A stretch of DNA of 64,000 bases from Bifidobacterium asteroides (GCF_003202695.1 NZ_QGLL01000001.1:1-64000); one strand, 5' to 3'. Positions 26,539-40,940 are shown, counted from the first letter of the stretch. Program-made: numbers and translations. Notes: generated by a model from the sequence alone, not told the origin.

Positions 26539-27894
26539 TTAGAAGTTCTTGGCTCCTTGTGCTTTAGCCAATTGAGCGAACTGGTCCTGGGTCGCCTTGG
26601 TCACATCCTGAGGCGACTTCGTGCCGTTGACCATATCGGCCAAATTGATGTAAAGGTCAGGGTTTGCTATGGCCAGAGACTGCATGGAGCCGACGCCGGT
26701 CTTGATCGCGGCTGCGGAATCCACCAGGGCCTGAGGAACCGAATCAGGGGATTTGACCCCTTTCAGCACGGAGATGATCTTCTGATCCTTGACGAAGTCT
26801 GCGTATCCGGTGCTCATCCAGTAGTTGATGAACTGACGGGATGCGGCTTCCTTCTTGCTGTCTTTGCTTCTGAAGGCCACCAGTGCGTTGTTCTGTTCAG
26901 GGATGATGGTTCCGATGTTCCCATCCTTGGAAATGGGGAAGAAACCGATTTTTTCATCCAAGGCCTGTTTGTCGTTCTTGGCCAGAGCCGCCACGGCATT
27001 GAAGAGCGAATTGACCTGGATGATCATTCCGGTCTTGCCGTCCCAGAGAGCTGCAGCCTGATCAGTGTCCTTGGCTGATCCTGCATCCTTGTTGTAGAGA
27101 CCTTCGTCGAAGAGCTGCTTGTAGTTGTCGACTGCGGTCTGAATGGTCTTATCGGTGAACTTCTCTTTACCGGTATTGACGCGGTCCCAAAGGCCGTTCT
27201 GAGCTGCCTCGGCCAGTTGGACGGAGACTGCGTACTGGGTGCCCCATTGTGAGCCTGCCATTTCGAACAGAGGGGAGTTCACGCCGGGGACATTGGCTGC
27301 CTTGATCTTCTTGGCTGTCTCGACCAAGTCGTTCCAGTTCTTAGGCGTCTCTGTGATACCGGCCTTTTTGAAGACTTCCTTGTTGTAGAAGACGCCCTCA
27401 ACCGGCGGGGTGGAGAAAAGGGCAGCATAACGGGTGCCGTCCACCACGCCGCCAGCATCGGCGATGCCTTGGGTATAGTTCTTCACCCAAGGCGCGTTGT
27501 CGAGCTTCTGCAACTTGTTCTGGGCGATGAAACCAGCCAACATGGATTTGGTGGGTTGCCAGAAGGCCAGATCGGGTGTATCGCCAGTCGTGATCTTCGT
27601 CTGGACATTCTGCTCATATGGATCGGGGATGGTCTGGACATCAATTTTGGCACCAGTAGCCTTCTCGAAGTTCGAGACTACTTTCAGCGGGATCTTGTTG
27701 GAATTCTGAGCCACCCACATTTTCAGCTGGACTCCGTCGAGTTTCTGCGTCGCTGCAGGCCAGTAATCCTTAGATGTCGTATCGGCACTGTCATTGCCTC
27801 CAGTCGAGGGATTCGAACACCCGACCAGGGAGAAAACCATGGCGCCGGTCAGAGCGATGGCCGCGCCGACTCGGGTTGCGTTGAATATCTTCAT
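26539..27894 (-). CDS. Extracellular sugar-binding lipoprotein of ABC importer
   Basis: The 451-residue family 1 solute-binding protein begins with a lipoprotein signal peptide (MKIFNATRVGAAIAL then lipobox LVGC near Cys27), followed by a Ser/Asp-rich spacer. The mature part shows the usual SBP pattern (KTKITTGDTPDLAFW, GVFYNKEVFKKAGI, NWNDLVETAKKIK). It captures an oligosaccharide at the outer face of the membrane for the two permeases downstream. The start at 27894 is supported by AGGAA 6 nt upstream; the longer open frame is a shadow. Confidence 0.92.
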   Translation of the reverse strand: MKIFNATRVGAAIALTGAMVFSLVGCSNPSTGGNDSADTTSKDYWPAATQKLDGVQLKMWVAQNSNKIPLKVVSNFEKATGAKIDVQTIPDPYEQNVQTKITTGDTPDLAFWQPTKSMLAGFIAQNKLQKLDNAPWVKNYTQGIADAGGVVDGTRYAALFSTPPVEGVFYNKEVFKKAGITETPKNWNDLVETAKKIKAANVPGVNSPLFEMAGSQWGTQYAVSVQLAEAAQNGLWDRVNTGKEKFTDKTIQTAVDNYKQLFDEGLYNKDAGSAKDTDQAAALWDGKTGMIIQVNSLFNAVAALAKNDKQALDEKIGFFPISKDGNIGTIIPEQNNALVAFRSKDSKKEAASRQFINYWMSTGYADFVKDQKIISVLKGVKSPDSVPQALVDSAAAIKTGVGSMQSLAIANPDLYINLADMVNGTKSPQDVTKATQDQFAQLAKAQGAKNF

Positions 27895-28001
27895 TGAAAT
27901 TCCTTTCCTGTGTTCCGCGATCCTTCGCGGAGCTTTCTGCCCATCATGAATGGCTAATCGGAAACCCCGGCTCGGAGGTGTTGACGCCCGCCGGTGATCC
28001 C

Positions 28002-30155
28002 CTATAGGCGACTTTGGCTTTGTTCCCCCTTTCTTGTGATCAATAGGGTTCGGGACGTGAATTGATGCTCTGGCGCTTGCAAATGCAACTTGGCATTGTT
28101 CTGGTCCCAAAGGATTTTCCACGATGCGAATCGTTCGCTCGTTGGAAAGATGGTGTGAACGTCAACGCCTGACTCGGCGAAATCAGGTAGGGGCAGGATC
28201 ACATCACTTTCCGAGGCAGCGGGATCTCTGGCCCACACCGTCACTAGGACGCTTTGGTCATACCGAAGACCCAGGGCCATTGTCTTGTCTGTCCACCCAG
28301 GCAGTCCCATAGGCCAAAAAGGAATAGCTCTGGAAACGATGGGCTGGACGTGAAGCTTGTATGCCTGTACGGCTTGTGCAATCAGGCTGCGTTGGTCCTT
28401 GTCCATGGCATTGAGAAATCCAGAAATGAAGAACCTTCCCAACATGCTGGTATTCAGGTTGAAGGCGATTTCCTCCAAGCTCATTGAAGCTTGTGGATAG
28501 GCCCAGTTGGCTGTCTGTTCCGGCACCGTCATCATTGGTGAGGCCACTGCGATCGGCGGATAGAGACGATAGTCCTGCTGGTCCGAAGTTGATTGGACGC
28601 GGAAGTGACTGGTCTGCATGTAGTCTTCGCGCATGCCTCCCGACGAGCAGTTCTCAAGAATCAGATCCGGATAACGCTCATGCAAGGCATCCAACCAGTC
28701 GCAGTAAGCACGATTATGTCCTAGAAGTCCGTCGCCCAGGCTATCGGCTTGGTTGTCGGTGCCCGCTCCGGGAGAGACGTTGTAGTCGAACTTAAAATAG
28801 CCGATGCCGAATTCGCCGATAAGCCTGTCTATGACCGAGTCCATATACTTGCGAGCCTCATCAGTTCGAAAGTCAAGCAGATAACGGTCCTGTTCGACAA
28901 TCCGCTGACCATCTCGCTGGAAGAAGGCCGTGTCCGGCAGGGCCGCGGCGATAGGGCTGCGCACGCCCACGACTTCGGGTTCCATCCACAGGCCGGGAAC
29001 CATGTCACGTGAGATGATGGCATCGATCACTTCGGCGAATCCTCCTGGGAAGCGCGTCGTGGAGGGTTTCCACTCGCCCACTGACGGCCACCAGTCGCCG
29101 GAATCGTCATACCAGCCGCAGTCGATGCAGAAGACCTGTGCGCCCACTTCGGCCGCGCTGTCTATCAGGGGAAGCAGCTTCTCGGTGGTCGGGTCGCCGT
29201 TGATGGTATTCATGTAGTCATTGAAGACCACTAGCGGATATCGGTCTTTGGCCACATGCGTGCCGAAGGTCCGCCGATAAGCGATCAGGGAATCGTAGGC
29301 CGACTGAAAGGAAGGGGCCAGAGTGACCGATGCCGGCACGGACGTGAAGGATTGTCCTGGTGCAAGGCGTTTTGACCAGGAATGATCCTCATTTGTGGGT
29401 CCTGACAAGGCCATGTAACCATCGACGGTGTAGTCGCCAACCTCCCATCGCCAGGCTCCGTTGTGCTCAACTTGAAAAATCCAAGTGGCTGTATGGTTCT
29501 TGTTGCACAGGACCGCCAGCGGGGCCTGGTGACCTGTTGACCAGGTGCCGGTGGAGATCACCTTGTATTCATTGCGTGGATTGTTGCCGGTCAGCTCCTG
29601 TGAGAGCTTAGGGAAGAGCTCTTCTGTTTTTTCGGCGTGCCAGCGATTTTCTCCTAACCAGGCGAAGTCGCCATGAAGGAGCTTCCAGCTTCCTGCATCC
29701 TGTTCCGTTCCAGGCGTGGATCCGAACAGACCGACCCAGCTGGTGACTGATTCAAGGCTGATTGGGTGGTTTCCGATGTTGGTTACTGTTGCAAAGGTCC
29801 GAAACATGGTCTGATTGGAGGGGAGCTGATAGGTCACGTCAGCCTGAAGGCCGGCGGTTCTGTCCTCCATACGCACGCTTAGTGTTTTGATATCGTTTTC
29901 AGTTTTTCCAGAATAATGAGAGACATAGCGCATGCCAGCTCCTATTGAAGTGCTGACCAGCCTGTCGCAGGCAATCCAATGGCCGAAGCCGGCTGCCGTA
30001 ATCTCCACAAGGGGCAGATTGTCGTCGATTCTCATGTCCACATCGTCAGACGTGATCCGACCTATGCTGACCGGGGCGTCATCATCCCAATGAAAGAACA
30101 AGGATAGACGATTATTGCCCCATTGAAAGTCATGTGTCATGATGTCCTCTGCCAT
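28002..30155 (-). CDS. Alpha-galactosidase, glycoside hydrolase family 36
   Basis: This 717-residue intracellular enzyme has no signal peptide. It has an N-terminal beta-supersandwich, then the barrel with FCIDCGWYDDSGDWWPSVGEW, the nucleophile Asp457 in YFKFDYN, and ENCSSGGMRED followed by STSDQQDY, which carries the acid/base Asp. These are GH36 hallmarks. It hydrolyses terminal alpha-galactosides such as raffinose-family sugars, melibiose or galactosyl side chains. It lies 107 nt upstream of the binding-protein gene on the same strand, so it and the importer probably form one operon. An AACGTT-type site lies 156 bp upstream of its start. Confidence 0.92.
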   Translation of the reverse strand: MAEDIMTHDFQWGNNRLSLFFHWDDDAPVSIGRITSDDVDMRIDDNLPLVEITAAGFGHWIACDRLVSTSIGAGMRYVSHYSGKTENDIKTLSVRMEDRTAGLQADVTYQLPSNQTMFRTFATVTNIGNHPISLESVTSWVGLFGSTPGTEQDAGSWKLLHGDFAWLGENRWHAEKTEELFPKLSQELTGNNPRNEYKVISTGTWSTGHQAPLAVLCNKNHTATWIFQVEHNGAWRWEVGDYTVDGYMALSGPTNEDHSWSKRLAPGQSFTSVPASVTLAPSFQSAYDSLIAYRRTFGTHVAKDRYPLVVFNDYMNTINGDPTTEKLLPLIDSAAEVGAQVFCIDCGWYDDSGDWWPSVGEWKPSTTRFPGGFAEVIDAIISRDMVPGLWMEPEVVGVRSPIAAALPDTAFFQRDGQRIVEQDRYLLDFRTDEARKYMDSVIDRLIGEFGIGYFKFDYNVSPGAGTDNQADSLGDGLLGHNRAYCDWLDALHERYPDLILENCSSGGMREDYMQTSHFRVQSTSDQQDYRLYPPIAVASPMMTVPEQTANWAYPQASMSLEEIAFNLNTSMLGRFFISGFLNAMDKDQRSLIAQAVQAYKLHVQPIVSRAIPFWPMGLPGWTDKTMALGLRYDQSVLVTVWARDPAASESDVILPLPDFAESGVDVHTIFPTSERFASWKILWDQNNAKLHLQAPEHQFTSRTLLITRKGEQSQSRL

Positions 30156-30306
30156 ATGATTGCAGCCAGGTCAGATGCCGGTGGAGATCGTGATGGCCGA
30201 TAACCGCAAACAACCTTCCCTGCTTATTTGCCGATCGTCCCTGCGGTCTGAAGGATGTTCGCATCCCGATGATCGCGAAGGCCAATTCCTAAATCACAGA
30301 GTAATT

Positions 30307-30320
30307 TGAAAACGTTATCG
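30307..30320. promoter_or_regulatory. Putative LacI-family operator upstream of GH36 gene
   Basis: The sequence TGAAAACGTTATCG is a near-palindrome around a central CG, the usual LacI-family operator form. Close relatives occur three times upstream of the wall-anchored glycosidase gene (34136-34151, around 34199, and 34225-34240), so the sites probably belong to one regulator, most simply the LacI protein in this cluster. Confidence 0.55.
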
Positions 30321-30379
30321 CGTCAATCAGGCGTGTCGTTCCAGCCCGAGTTGCGAGTGCATTTGCGTGTGAAGCGGAT

Positions 30380-30414
30380 CTTTCTTTGGCCATCGAAGGG
30401 ATGGCCAAAGAAAG
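30380..30414 (-). terminator. Perfect 15-bp hairpin after the wall-anchored glycosidase gene
   Basis: Arms 30380-30394 and 30400-30414 are perfect complements (CTTTCTTTGGCCATC on the plus strand), with a 5-nt loop. It lies 46 nt past the stop of the glycosidase gene and is a strong terminator candidate. Confidence 0.8.
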
Positions 30415-30435
30415 CCGCTAATCCGACAAAGCCAT

Positions 30436-30469
30436 GCAGTGTGTCATGATCGGCAGTGTGTCATGATCG
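30436..30469. repeat. Tandem 17-bp duplication over a stop codon
   Basis: The 17-mer GCAGTGTGTCATGATCG occurs twice head-to-tail (30436-30452 and 30453-30469). The right copy contains the stop codon of the wall-anchored glycosidase gene, so the duplication copied the gene end into the spacer without changing the protein. Confidence 0.9.
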
Positions 30470-33400
30470 CTTGCCGCGAGAATGCCGAGCCGCCAAGAAG
30501 GCCGGAATGGAGATTCCTGCCAACACGACGGTTGCAATGAGGATCAGCATAACCGCGGATCCGGTGGATGAAAGTCGGGATGCCTGATCTTTTCGTCCTT
30601 CTGCTTTCGCGCCCGGCCCTGGTTTGGCTTGTGGATCGTTCGCAGACGATGCATGTCCGGGTGTTCCCGGCGTCAAGCCGCTCTCCGATGTCGCTGGAAT
30701 CACCTGAAGACGGAAGGACGAGCTAGCCTTTCCGAGACTCGCTGTGATCGTGCAGTTGCCAATTTCAAGGGCGGACAGCATGCCTTGGGGGTCTACCGTT
30801 GCGATGCGTGGATTCGATGTGGTCCAGGTAATGGAGGCATCAGATGATTCCTTCGAACCTATGGATGTCGATGCGGATGCTACAGCAGTCAACTGCGATT
30901 TCTGGCCTTTGCGAAGCGTCATTTGGCCCTGAGCCAGGCCGGGCGCATGGATAGTGATTGAACCGGGTTCTGATGGACGTGACTCCAGGTCTTCAGATGT
31001 CGGTGTCCCGATAGTCTCAGGGTAGAAAACCAGGGAGTCGATATTCGGCGCCACTCCCCAGGAGACAGCGCCTTTGCCTGTTCCTGCCGGATCCCAATTG
31101 CCCAGTGACAAGGCCCCTCCATCCGTGGATACCTGCAGCGAACGGTTCAGGAAGCTTGTGTCGGAATAGGTATACCGGAACGAACCTCTGGCGAGTTCGG
31201 GCCCGTGAGCATTACCCTGCCGGATCTGAAGTCCCAGGTCCACGATTTGCGGGTTGTAGTCGTGCCTGCCGATGAAGGCATCGTTGGAGAATCTGACTGC
31301 CACCATATAGTCGCCACGAGGAACCGCGCCTGCCGGAATGGTCATGACGCCGACATTGTGCGTATTCACCTGCGGCTTGTTGTTGCTGTCCGCAACTACT
31401 ACACGGGTGCGATCGCCGTATCCGGCTGGTCCGCTTTCAGTAGTGGCGAACTGGTTTCCCAGACCGGCCACGTACTGGTGGTTCTCGGCATTGGACGAAT
31501 TCTCGGTGATGACGCTTGCACCGCCGTTCAATTGTTGGTCCTCCGCTTGAAGGGCGATCGCCGAATGACGCAGATCCTTGGACGCGGCAACCTGGACGTC
31601 GCGTAGACTCACACCTGACCCAGAGAGGTCCAGACTGTTGATGCCCTCGCTGAGCGCCACCTGCAGGCTGGTGGATTGCAGGCCCGAATAAGCGGCAGTG
31701 ATTCCTGGGAGGGCTTTTCCATTCAGATTCACCGCAACCGGTGTCCCCTTGGCGGCCCGATAGACGAGTCTGATTGTGTGGTATCCCTGGGACCAGGCGT
31801 GGATGAAGGCACGAGCATGGCCTGATCGAAGGTCAGCGAACCCGCGAGTGCCTTCACTGGAGAAATCGAGCGATGCGCCGTCGACAAGACGAAGCTGTGC
31901 AGCCGGGTAATCTACGGCATCGCTGGTTCCGTCGCGATCTCCAGGAACCCTGTACAGGAGGAACTTGTCAAGGGTGTTGTCCAGCGCCGTAGATCCATGA
32001 ATGCTGATGGTGTGTCGTCCTTGAGTAAGGTTCATCTCCAGCTGGGCGCTTCCCCTATACAGCCATTTTGCTGCGTCCTTCATGGCCAGCTCGGCATGGT
32101 AGTTTAGTTCGCCGACAGTCTTGGCATCCACGCTGACCTGATTGGTGCCCGGGAATCCTGCATTGCCGCTGATCACTTGTAGCCTGTACCTGCCGTCAGC
32201 AGGCGCTTGGACCTCCCAGTCTGCTGTGGCCCCGTCCTTGAAGTTGCCGACATCGCCGTTGCCGGATGTCATGAAATAGCTCCATCCATTGCCTGAAGGC
32301 GTTTTGTCATAAGCGCGGGCGCCACCGGATAGATGGGTCCGTTCAGCTTCTGCAACCTGGAGGTTTCGGCCCAGCTGGTCATCCGTGCGCAATGACCGGT
32401 CCTGATGCGGTGTGACCACAAGCTGGTATGAGGCATACCGATCCACGCTGGTTGTGGTGACGTCGAGTGTGCCATTGCGTACTTGAGCATTTGAGAGCGT
32501 ATTGACGACGCGAGGAGTTGCGGCGATCCCGTCTGGCCCGGTAAAGGCATTCTCGCGTACTTCGACATCCACTGTGGAGCCAAACCCTGCCTTGTCCAAT
32601 CCCGTCAGTCGCACGGTCACTGGAATGTTGGCTCCGGTATTCTTCACTTGATCGGCGTTCTCGTCGTTGGCGCCTCCGTATAAGACCGTTCCCTTATGGT
32701 TGGCGGTATCCAATGCCCCGATGCCTTGGAGCGAGTCGATTTTGTCGCGGTGATCGGAATCCACCTGAACAGTCTGATCTCCTCGCAGGTCTCCGTACCA
32801 TTTGAACTGCCACCATCCTGCATTGGCGGCATTGGCATTGGCCATATTGTCTGATAGGTTGCCTGCATAGTTCCAGTAGGCGGTCTCGGCCTGGACCTTG
32901 GTGTCCTCGAACATGCTCATCCATTGCACCAGCTGACCTGGTACAGACATGTCGCGTAGCTCTCCGTACTCGGTGATGTTGATCTTTCTGGCAGGCACGC
33001 CGATGTCGTGTTCCAAGGCTCGGTAATTTGCGTAGTGGGTGCGATAGTTCTGCAGGCTCTCTTTGCCCAGCTCATGCCAGACGAAGATATCCGGCAGGGT
33101 TCCCGCTTCCTTGGTGTGGCGCAGAAAAGCCTCTGATCTATTCTGCCTGAAGGATGAATCCCCCGGGCCGGCTATGCGGGCGTGCGCGGCTGTGGGGCGC
33201 ACCTTGCTTGGTTTTTCGCCGGTTTTGTATTGCTGCCAGATGGTTTGTATCAGTTGGTAGTCTGCGTCCCAGTCGTTCAGGAAGGTTGTTTTGAACAGCG
33301 GGTTCTGAGCATCGTCGCCGGTGTAGTACCAGTTGCCGCCGTCCGGCTCATTGAAGGGGATGAAGGTGTATTGGTCAGGATGCTCTGATTGGGACAGGAT

Positions 33401-33901
33401 TTTGTTGACGACGATTTCGACGACCTCGCCATAATCCCAGCGCCCATTGGGCTGATCAGTGTAGGTGCCGTACTTGGGATCGCTGACAGGAACGTCAGTT
33501 ACATAGGATCGGTCATCTCCTGGGCGTGAACCATGGTTATAGGACCAATCCGGGTAATAATCCTGCATGTATACGGCCAGCTCCCGTCCTCCATTTGCAA
33601 AGAACTGGTTCTCCAAGGCTAGGGCGTCCCCGCTTGGGTGTTGGGAGCCTGTTGGCGGCTTCTGCGAGGAATTTTCCACACGGGCGCCATCAAGAATGGC
33701 ATCTGTCGGCGATCCTTCGTCGCCTAAGCCGTACAGGGTTCCCGAGGCTCCGCCGAGGAACTTTCCAGTTGTCTTGCCCATATCGACTTTGAGGACTTGT
33801 GCTGGTTTGGCTTCATCGGCGTAAGCTGCCGGCAGGACGCATGTTCCGGCCAGTAGGCTTGCGCTTGCTGCCAATGCTAAAAATGTCTGGTATTTTCCCA
33901 T
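30461..33901 (-). CDS. Secreted, probably wall-anchored clan-A glycoside hydrolase
   Basis: This 1146-residue protein has a Sec signal peptide (MGKYQTFLALAASASLLAG, cut near AYADEA), a TIM-barrel-like catalytic part (about 60-400) with acid/base candidate Glu185 in PFNEPDGGNW and nucleophile candidate Glu311 in NITEYG, two carbohydrate-binding-like beta-sandwiches each opening with AE plus GGA (about 517-650 and 780-960), a Big_2 Ig-like domain (about 980-1067), and a C-terminal sorting signal (LSSTG near 1108, hydrophobic helix, RHSRGKRS). The two glutamates are 126 residues apart, as expected for clan GH-A; GH39 is the nearest family I can suggest, including enzymes acting on arabinogalactan. 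Substrate is not established. The start is chosen by the signal peptide and GGAAG upstream. Confidence 0.75.
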   Translation of the reverse strand: MGKYQTFLALAASASLLAGTCVLPAAYADEAKPAQVLKVDMGKTTGKFLGGASGTLYGLGDEGSPTDAILDGARVENSSQKPPTGSQHPSGDALALENQFFANGGRELAVYMQDYYPDWSYNHGSRPGDDRSYVTDVPVSDPKYGTYTDQPNGRWDYGEVVEIVVNKILSQSEHPDQYTFIPFNEPDGGNWYYTGDDAQNPLFKTTFLNDWDADYQLIQTIWQQYKTGEKPSKVRPTAAHARIAGPGDSSFRQNRSEAFLRHTKEAGTLPDIFVWHELGKESLQNYRTHYANYRALEHDIGVPARKINITEYGELRDMSVPGQLVQWMSMFEDTKVQAETAYWNYAGNLSDNMANANAANAGWWQFKWYGDLRGDQTVQVDSDHRDKIDSLQGIGALDTANHKGTVLYGGANDENADQVKNTGANIPVTVRLTGLDKAGFGSTVDVEVRENAFTGPDGIAATPRVVNTLSNAQVRNGTLDVTTTSVDRYASYQLVVTPHQDRSLRTDDQLGRNLQVAEAERTHLSGGARAYDKTPSGNGWSYFMTSGNGDVGNFKDGATADWEVQAPADGRYRLQVISGNAGFPGTNQVSVDAKTVGELNYHAELAMKDAAKWLYRGSAQLEMNLTQGRHTISIHGSTALDNTLDKFLLYRVPGDRDGTSDAVDYPAAQLRLVDGASLDFSSEGTRGFADLRSGHARAFIHAWSQGYHTIRLVYRAAKGTPVAVNLNGKALPGITAAYSGLQSTSLQVALSEGINSLDLSGSGVSLRDVQVAASKDLRHSAIALQAEDQQLNGGASVITENSSNAENHQYVAGLGNQFATTESGPAGYGDRTRVVVADSNNKPQVNTHNVGVMTIPAGAVPRGDYMVAVRFSNDAFIGRHDYNPQIVDLGLQIRQGNAHGPELARGSFRYTYSDTSFLNRSLQVSTDGGALSLGNWDPAGTGKGAVSWGVAPNIDSLVFYPETIGTPTSEDLESRPSEPGSITIHAPGLAQGQMTLRKGQKSQLTAVASASTSIGSKESSDASITWTTSNPRIATVDPQGMLSALEIGNCTITASLGKASSSFRLQVIPATSESGLTPGTPGHASSANDPQAKPGPGAKAEGRKDQASRLSSTGSAVMLILIATVVLAGISIPAFLAARHSRGKRS

Positions 33902-34497
33902 AATGCGTTTCTTCCATCGGAATGCAAGGCAATTGCTCGATTCGGACGGTTCAGGATCCGAGTGAGCGATGCCAAGAACTTCATTGTTCACGCGTTGGCC
34001 GTCTGATCCTCAACAGCAAGGTCATAATCGGCTGGGGTGCGTTGATAAGTACAAGGCTCCTTTCGTTTTATTGCTCGTCCTTCTTAGTGGATTTTTGCCG
34101 GTGACATCATCGACACGACAGGAAATAGCATATTATGAAAACGTTCTATCGTCAAATATTCGTAGATGATAAAGCCTTATGTCGCCTAAAATATATCACG
34201 TTCTGTATCGAGTCCTCAACATCTGGATAACGTTCTCACTATCTAGATGCAGCTAGCTATTTGCGAAGCCATTGGAGGGAGGAGAGGAAGGAAGATTAGG
34301 TAATTTCAGGGAAGGAAGCCAGCTCTGCTTCGACGATGATTGATCCGCTGGTTTACGAATATGCTCAGGCAATGGTCATTAATATTGAAATTAATAGGCG
34401 AATCAAGAAATATGCGGACTGTGCACGTTATACGCCTGGTTTCATCTTATTGAAGGTGATTTCAGCATGCTGGATGAGATATAGATAGAATGATTCC
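33902..34497. other. Regulatory spacer between wall-anchored glycosidase and hydrolase genes
   Basis: This 596-bp AT-rich region separates two divergent genes. It contains three LacI-type candidate operators between 34136 and 34240, so the glycosidase promoter probably lies around 34080-34250 with a leader of some 200 nt. A run of short open frames here has no family resemblance. The right part (34250-34497) should hold the promoter of the hydrolase gene; I see no other structure. Confidence 0.5.
34136..34240. promoter_or_regulatory. Three putative LacI-family operators
   Basis: Three related sites lie within 105 bp: TGAAAACGTTCTATCG (34136-34151... core AACGTT 34140-34145), ATATCACGTTCTGTA (core CACGTT 34197-34202), and GGATAACGTTCTCACT (core AACGTT 34229-34234). 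Core spacing is 57 and 32 bp. The first is nearly identical to the site upstream of the GH36 gene. Repeated sites are typical of tight repression with looping. Confidence 0.55.
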
Positions 34498-35415
34498 ATG
34501 ACTGGTCGCACCATGGCAGTTCCCAGCAGCTCCCGTCTGTATAGGGCGCAGATCAATGGCACGCACCTGGTTTTCTCGATGAATCCGGCGCCTCGCCGTG
34601 CTCCCATCATTCTTTATTTGCATGGTGGCCCAGGCGATGCCTGCATTCCGTTGACCATGCAGTACAACGCGGCCTTGGAACGTGATTTTCGTTTTATCAA
34701 CCTGGACCAGCGGGGCAGTGGGCTGTCCTACCATCCTTTTGCGCCTGACGAGACAGTGACCATCGATTCGATGGTCGAAGATGTTCACCAGTTTGTGCTA
34801 GAGCTTCTTCATGCCTACATGCAGGATTCCCTGATTCTTATCGGTCATTCCTGGGGCAGCGTCTTGGGACTGGAAATGGTGAAGCGGTATCCCTCCCTTA
34901 TCCGCAGCTACATCGGTCTCGGACAGGTCGTCAGTATGCGTGCCGCTCTCCGGTTACGGCGAAATTGGGGGCGACAGAGCCTGGGCCCTCGGCTCGGTTC
35001 GATAGTCAGTAGTGAGAGCGGGGCCGCTGACATGGTGCTGATGGTCGATGAACTGCTGTCTCGCGGCGGAGCTGCCATGCTGTTCGGATCCCTGGGACGG
35101 ATCATGACCTACCTGCGCTCGCCGTACTACAACTGGTCACGTCTGCTCAACCATGCCAAGGGGGTGTCTCAATCCCGGGCGCGCTTGAATACTGAACTGG
35201 AGCAGGTCGATTTCAGCGGGCAGACCTCTTTCGGGGCGCCTGTCTATTTCATCAGCGGCAGGTATGACCGTCATCTGCCAGGCAAGCTGGTTGAGCAGTT
35301 TGCCGAAGGGTTGAAGAGCCCGCATCGGTTCATCCGTTTTGATCGGTCCGGACACTGCCCGCAATGGGATGAGCCTGACCGATTCGCAGCAACGGTTAAA
35401 GCCATCTGCCTGTAG
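34498..35415 (+). CDS. Alpha/beta hydrolase, prolyl-aminopeptidase-like
   Basis: The 305-residue protein has the oxyanion motif LHGGPGDACIPL, the nucleophile elbow GHSWGS (Ser118), the acid Asp in SGRYDRHLP and the catalytic His in GHCPQWDEP, with a helical cap of about 100 residues in between. The HGGPG motif is typical of the proline iminopeptidase branch, but substrates of this branch vary widely (peptides, esters, lactones). No signal peptide is seen, so it is cytoplasmic. No strong ribosome-binding site is visible before the ATG at 34498; the ATG at 34513 is an alternative. Confidence 0.85.
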   Translation: MTGRTMAVPSSSRLYRAQINGTHLVFSMNPAPRRAPIILYLHGGPGDACIPLTMQYNAALERDFRFINLDQRGSGLSYHPFAPDETVTIDSMVEDVHQFVLELLHAYMQDSLILIGHSWGSVLGLEMVKRYPSLIRSYIGLGQVVSMRAALRLRRNWGRQSLGPRLGSIVSSESGAADMVLMVDELLSRGGAAMLFGSLGRIMTYLRSPYYNWSRLLNHAKGVSQSRARLNTELEQVDFSGQTSFGAPVYFISGRYDRHLPGKLVEQFAEGLKSPHRFIRFDRSGHCPQWDEPDRFAATVKAICL

Positions 35416-35938
35416 CGCTTGATTAATAAGTAACGGCTGCCTCGTCGTCCGTGCTCATCCAAATGGTGGAAATACATCCTGCGAGGAGCTGAATCTACTA
35501 ATATGACTATTGGAAGATATTGGTTTGAGCCTCGCTGAAGAGTGCGCGGGGTGCCTGGATAGGCGAAGGTCGATGAAACGGGGACCGTGTCGGTGAAGAT
35601 CAACACGCCGTAGAATCCCCGGAATCACTGAGCTCCTCCTAGATTTTTCTATGCCAACTTGCAGAACAACTCGGGTTCGTGTAAGTTTATCTCTTGCTGC
35701 CCGGCAGTGATGAGGACTTTTCGGAGTGCTTGGATTTGTTGGTGTGGTGGTGGTTTGAGAACTCAAGAGCGTGTTTGTGCTACTTATAGCTTTTTGATTG
35801 CCAGTCCGATGCCCGCCCGGCTGTTGTCGGGTACGTGGGAGCGTTGTGAGGGGTGTCGGGGTTTTTCGTGGGTTGGTTTCCTCCTTATGGAAGCTGGCCC
35901 GTCAATTATTGATGTGAGTCGTTTCGGCTTCTTCATGG
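35416..35938 (+). promoter_or_regulatory. rRNA operon promoter and leader
   Basis: This 523-bp stretch has no convincing gene and leads into 16S rRNA. A plausible promoter is TTGCAG (35659-35664) and TAAGTT (35682-35687) with a 17-nt spacer. About 65 nt downstream lies a boxA-like element. The stretch after it is GT-rich and should include the 5' half of the 16S processing stem. Confidence 0.55.
35752..35780 (+). promoter_or_regulatory. boxA-like antitermination element in rRNA leader
   Basis: GGTTTGAGAACTCAAGAG followed by a GT-rich tail matches the actinobacterial rrn leader element used for Nus-dependent antitermination. A related copy (GGCTTGAGAACTGGATAG) occurs in the 16S-23S spacer at 37694-37722, which is the usual paired arrangement. 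Confidence 0.65.

Positions 35939-40940
<5,002 letters not shown>

Larger units (their letters stand above)
30156..30460. other. Intergenic region upstream of the alpha-galactosidase gene
   Basis: This 305-bp spacer contains, in transcript order on the minus strand, the tandem duplication at the end of the upstream gene, a perfect terminator-like hairpin (30380-30414), a putative LacI-type operator centred on AACGTT (30311-30316), and then the promoter and leader of the alpha-galactosidase gene. No gene is seen. Confidence 0.6.
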
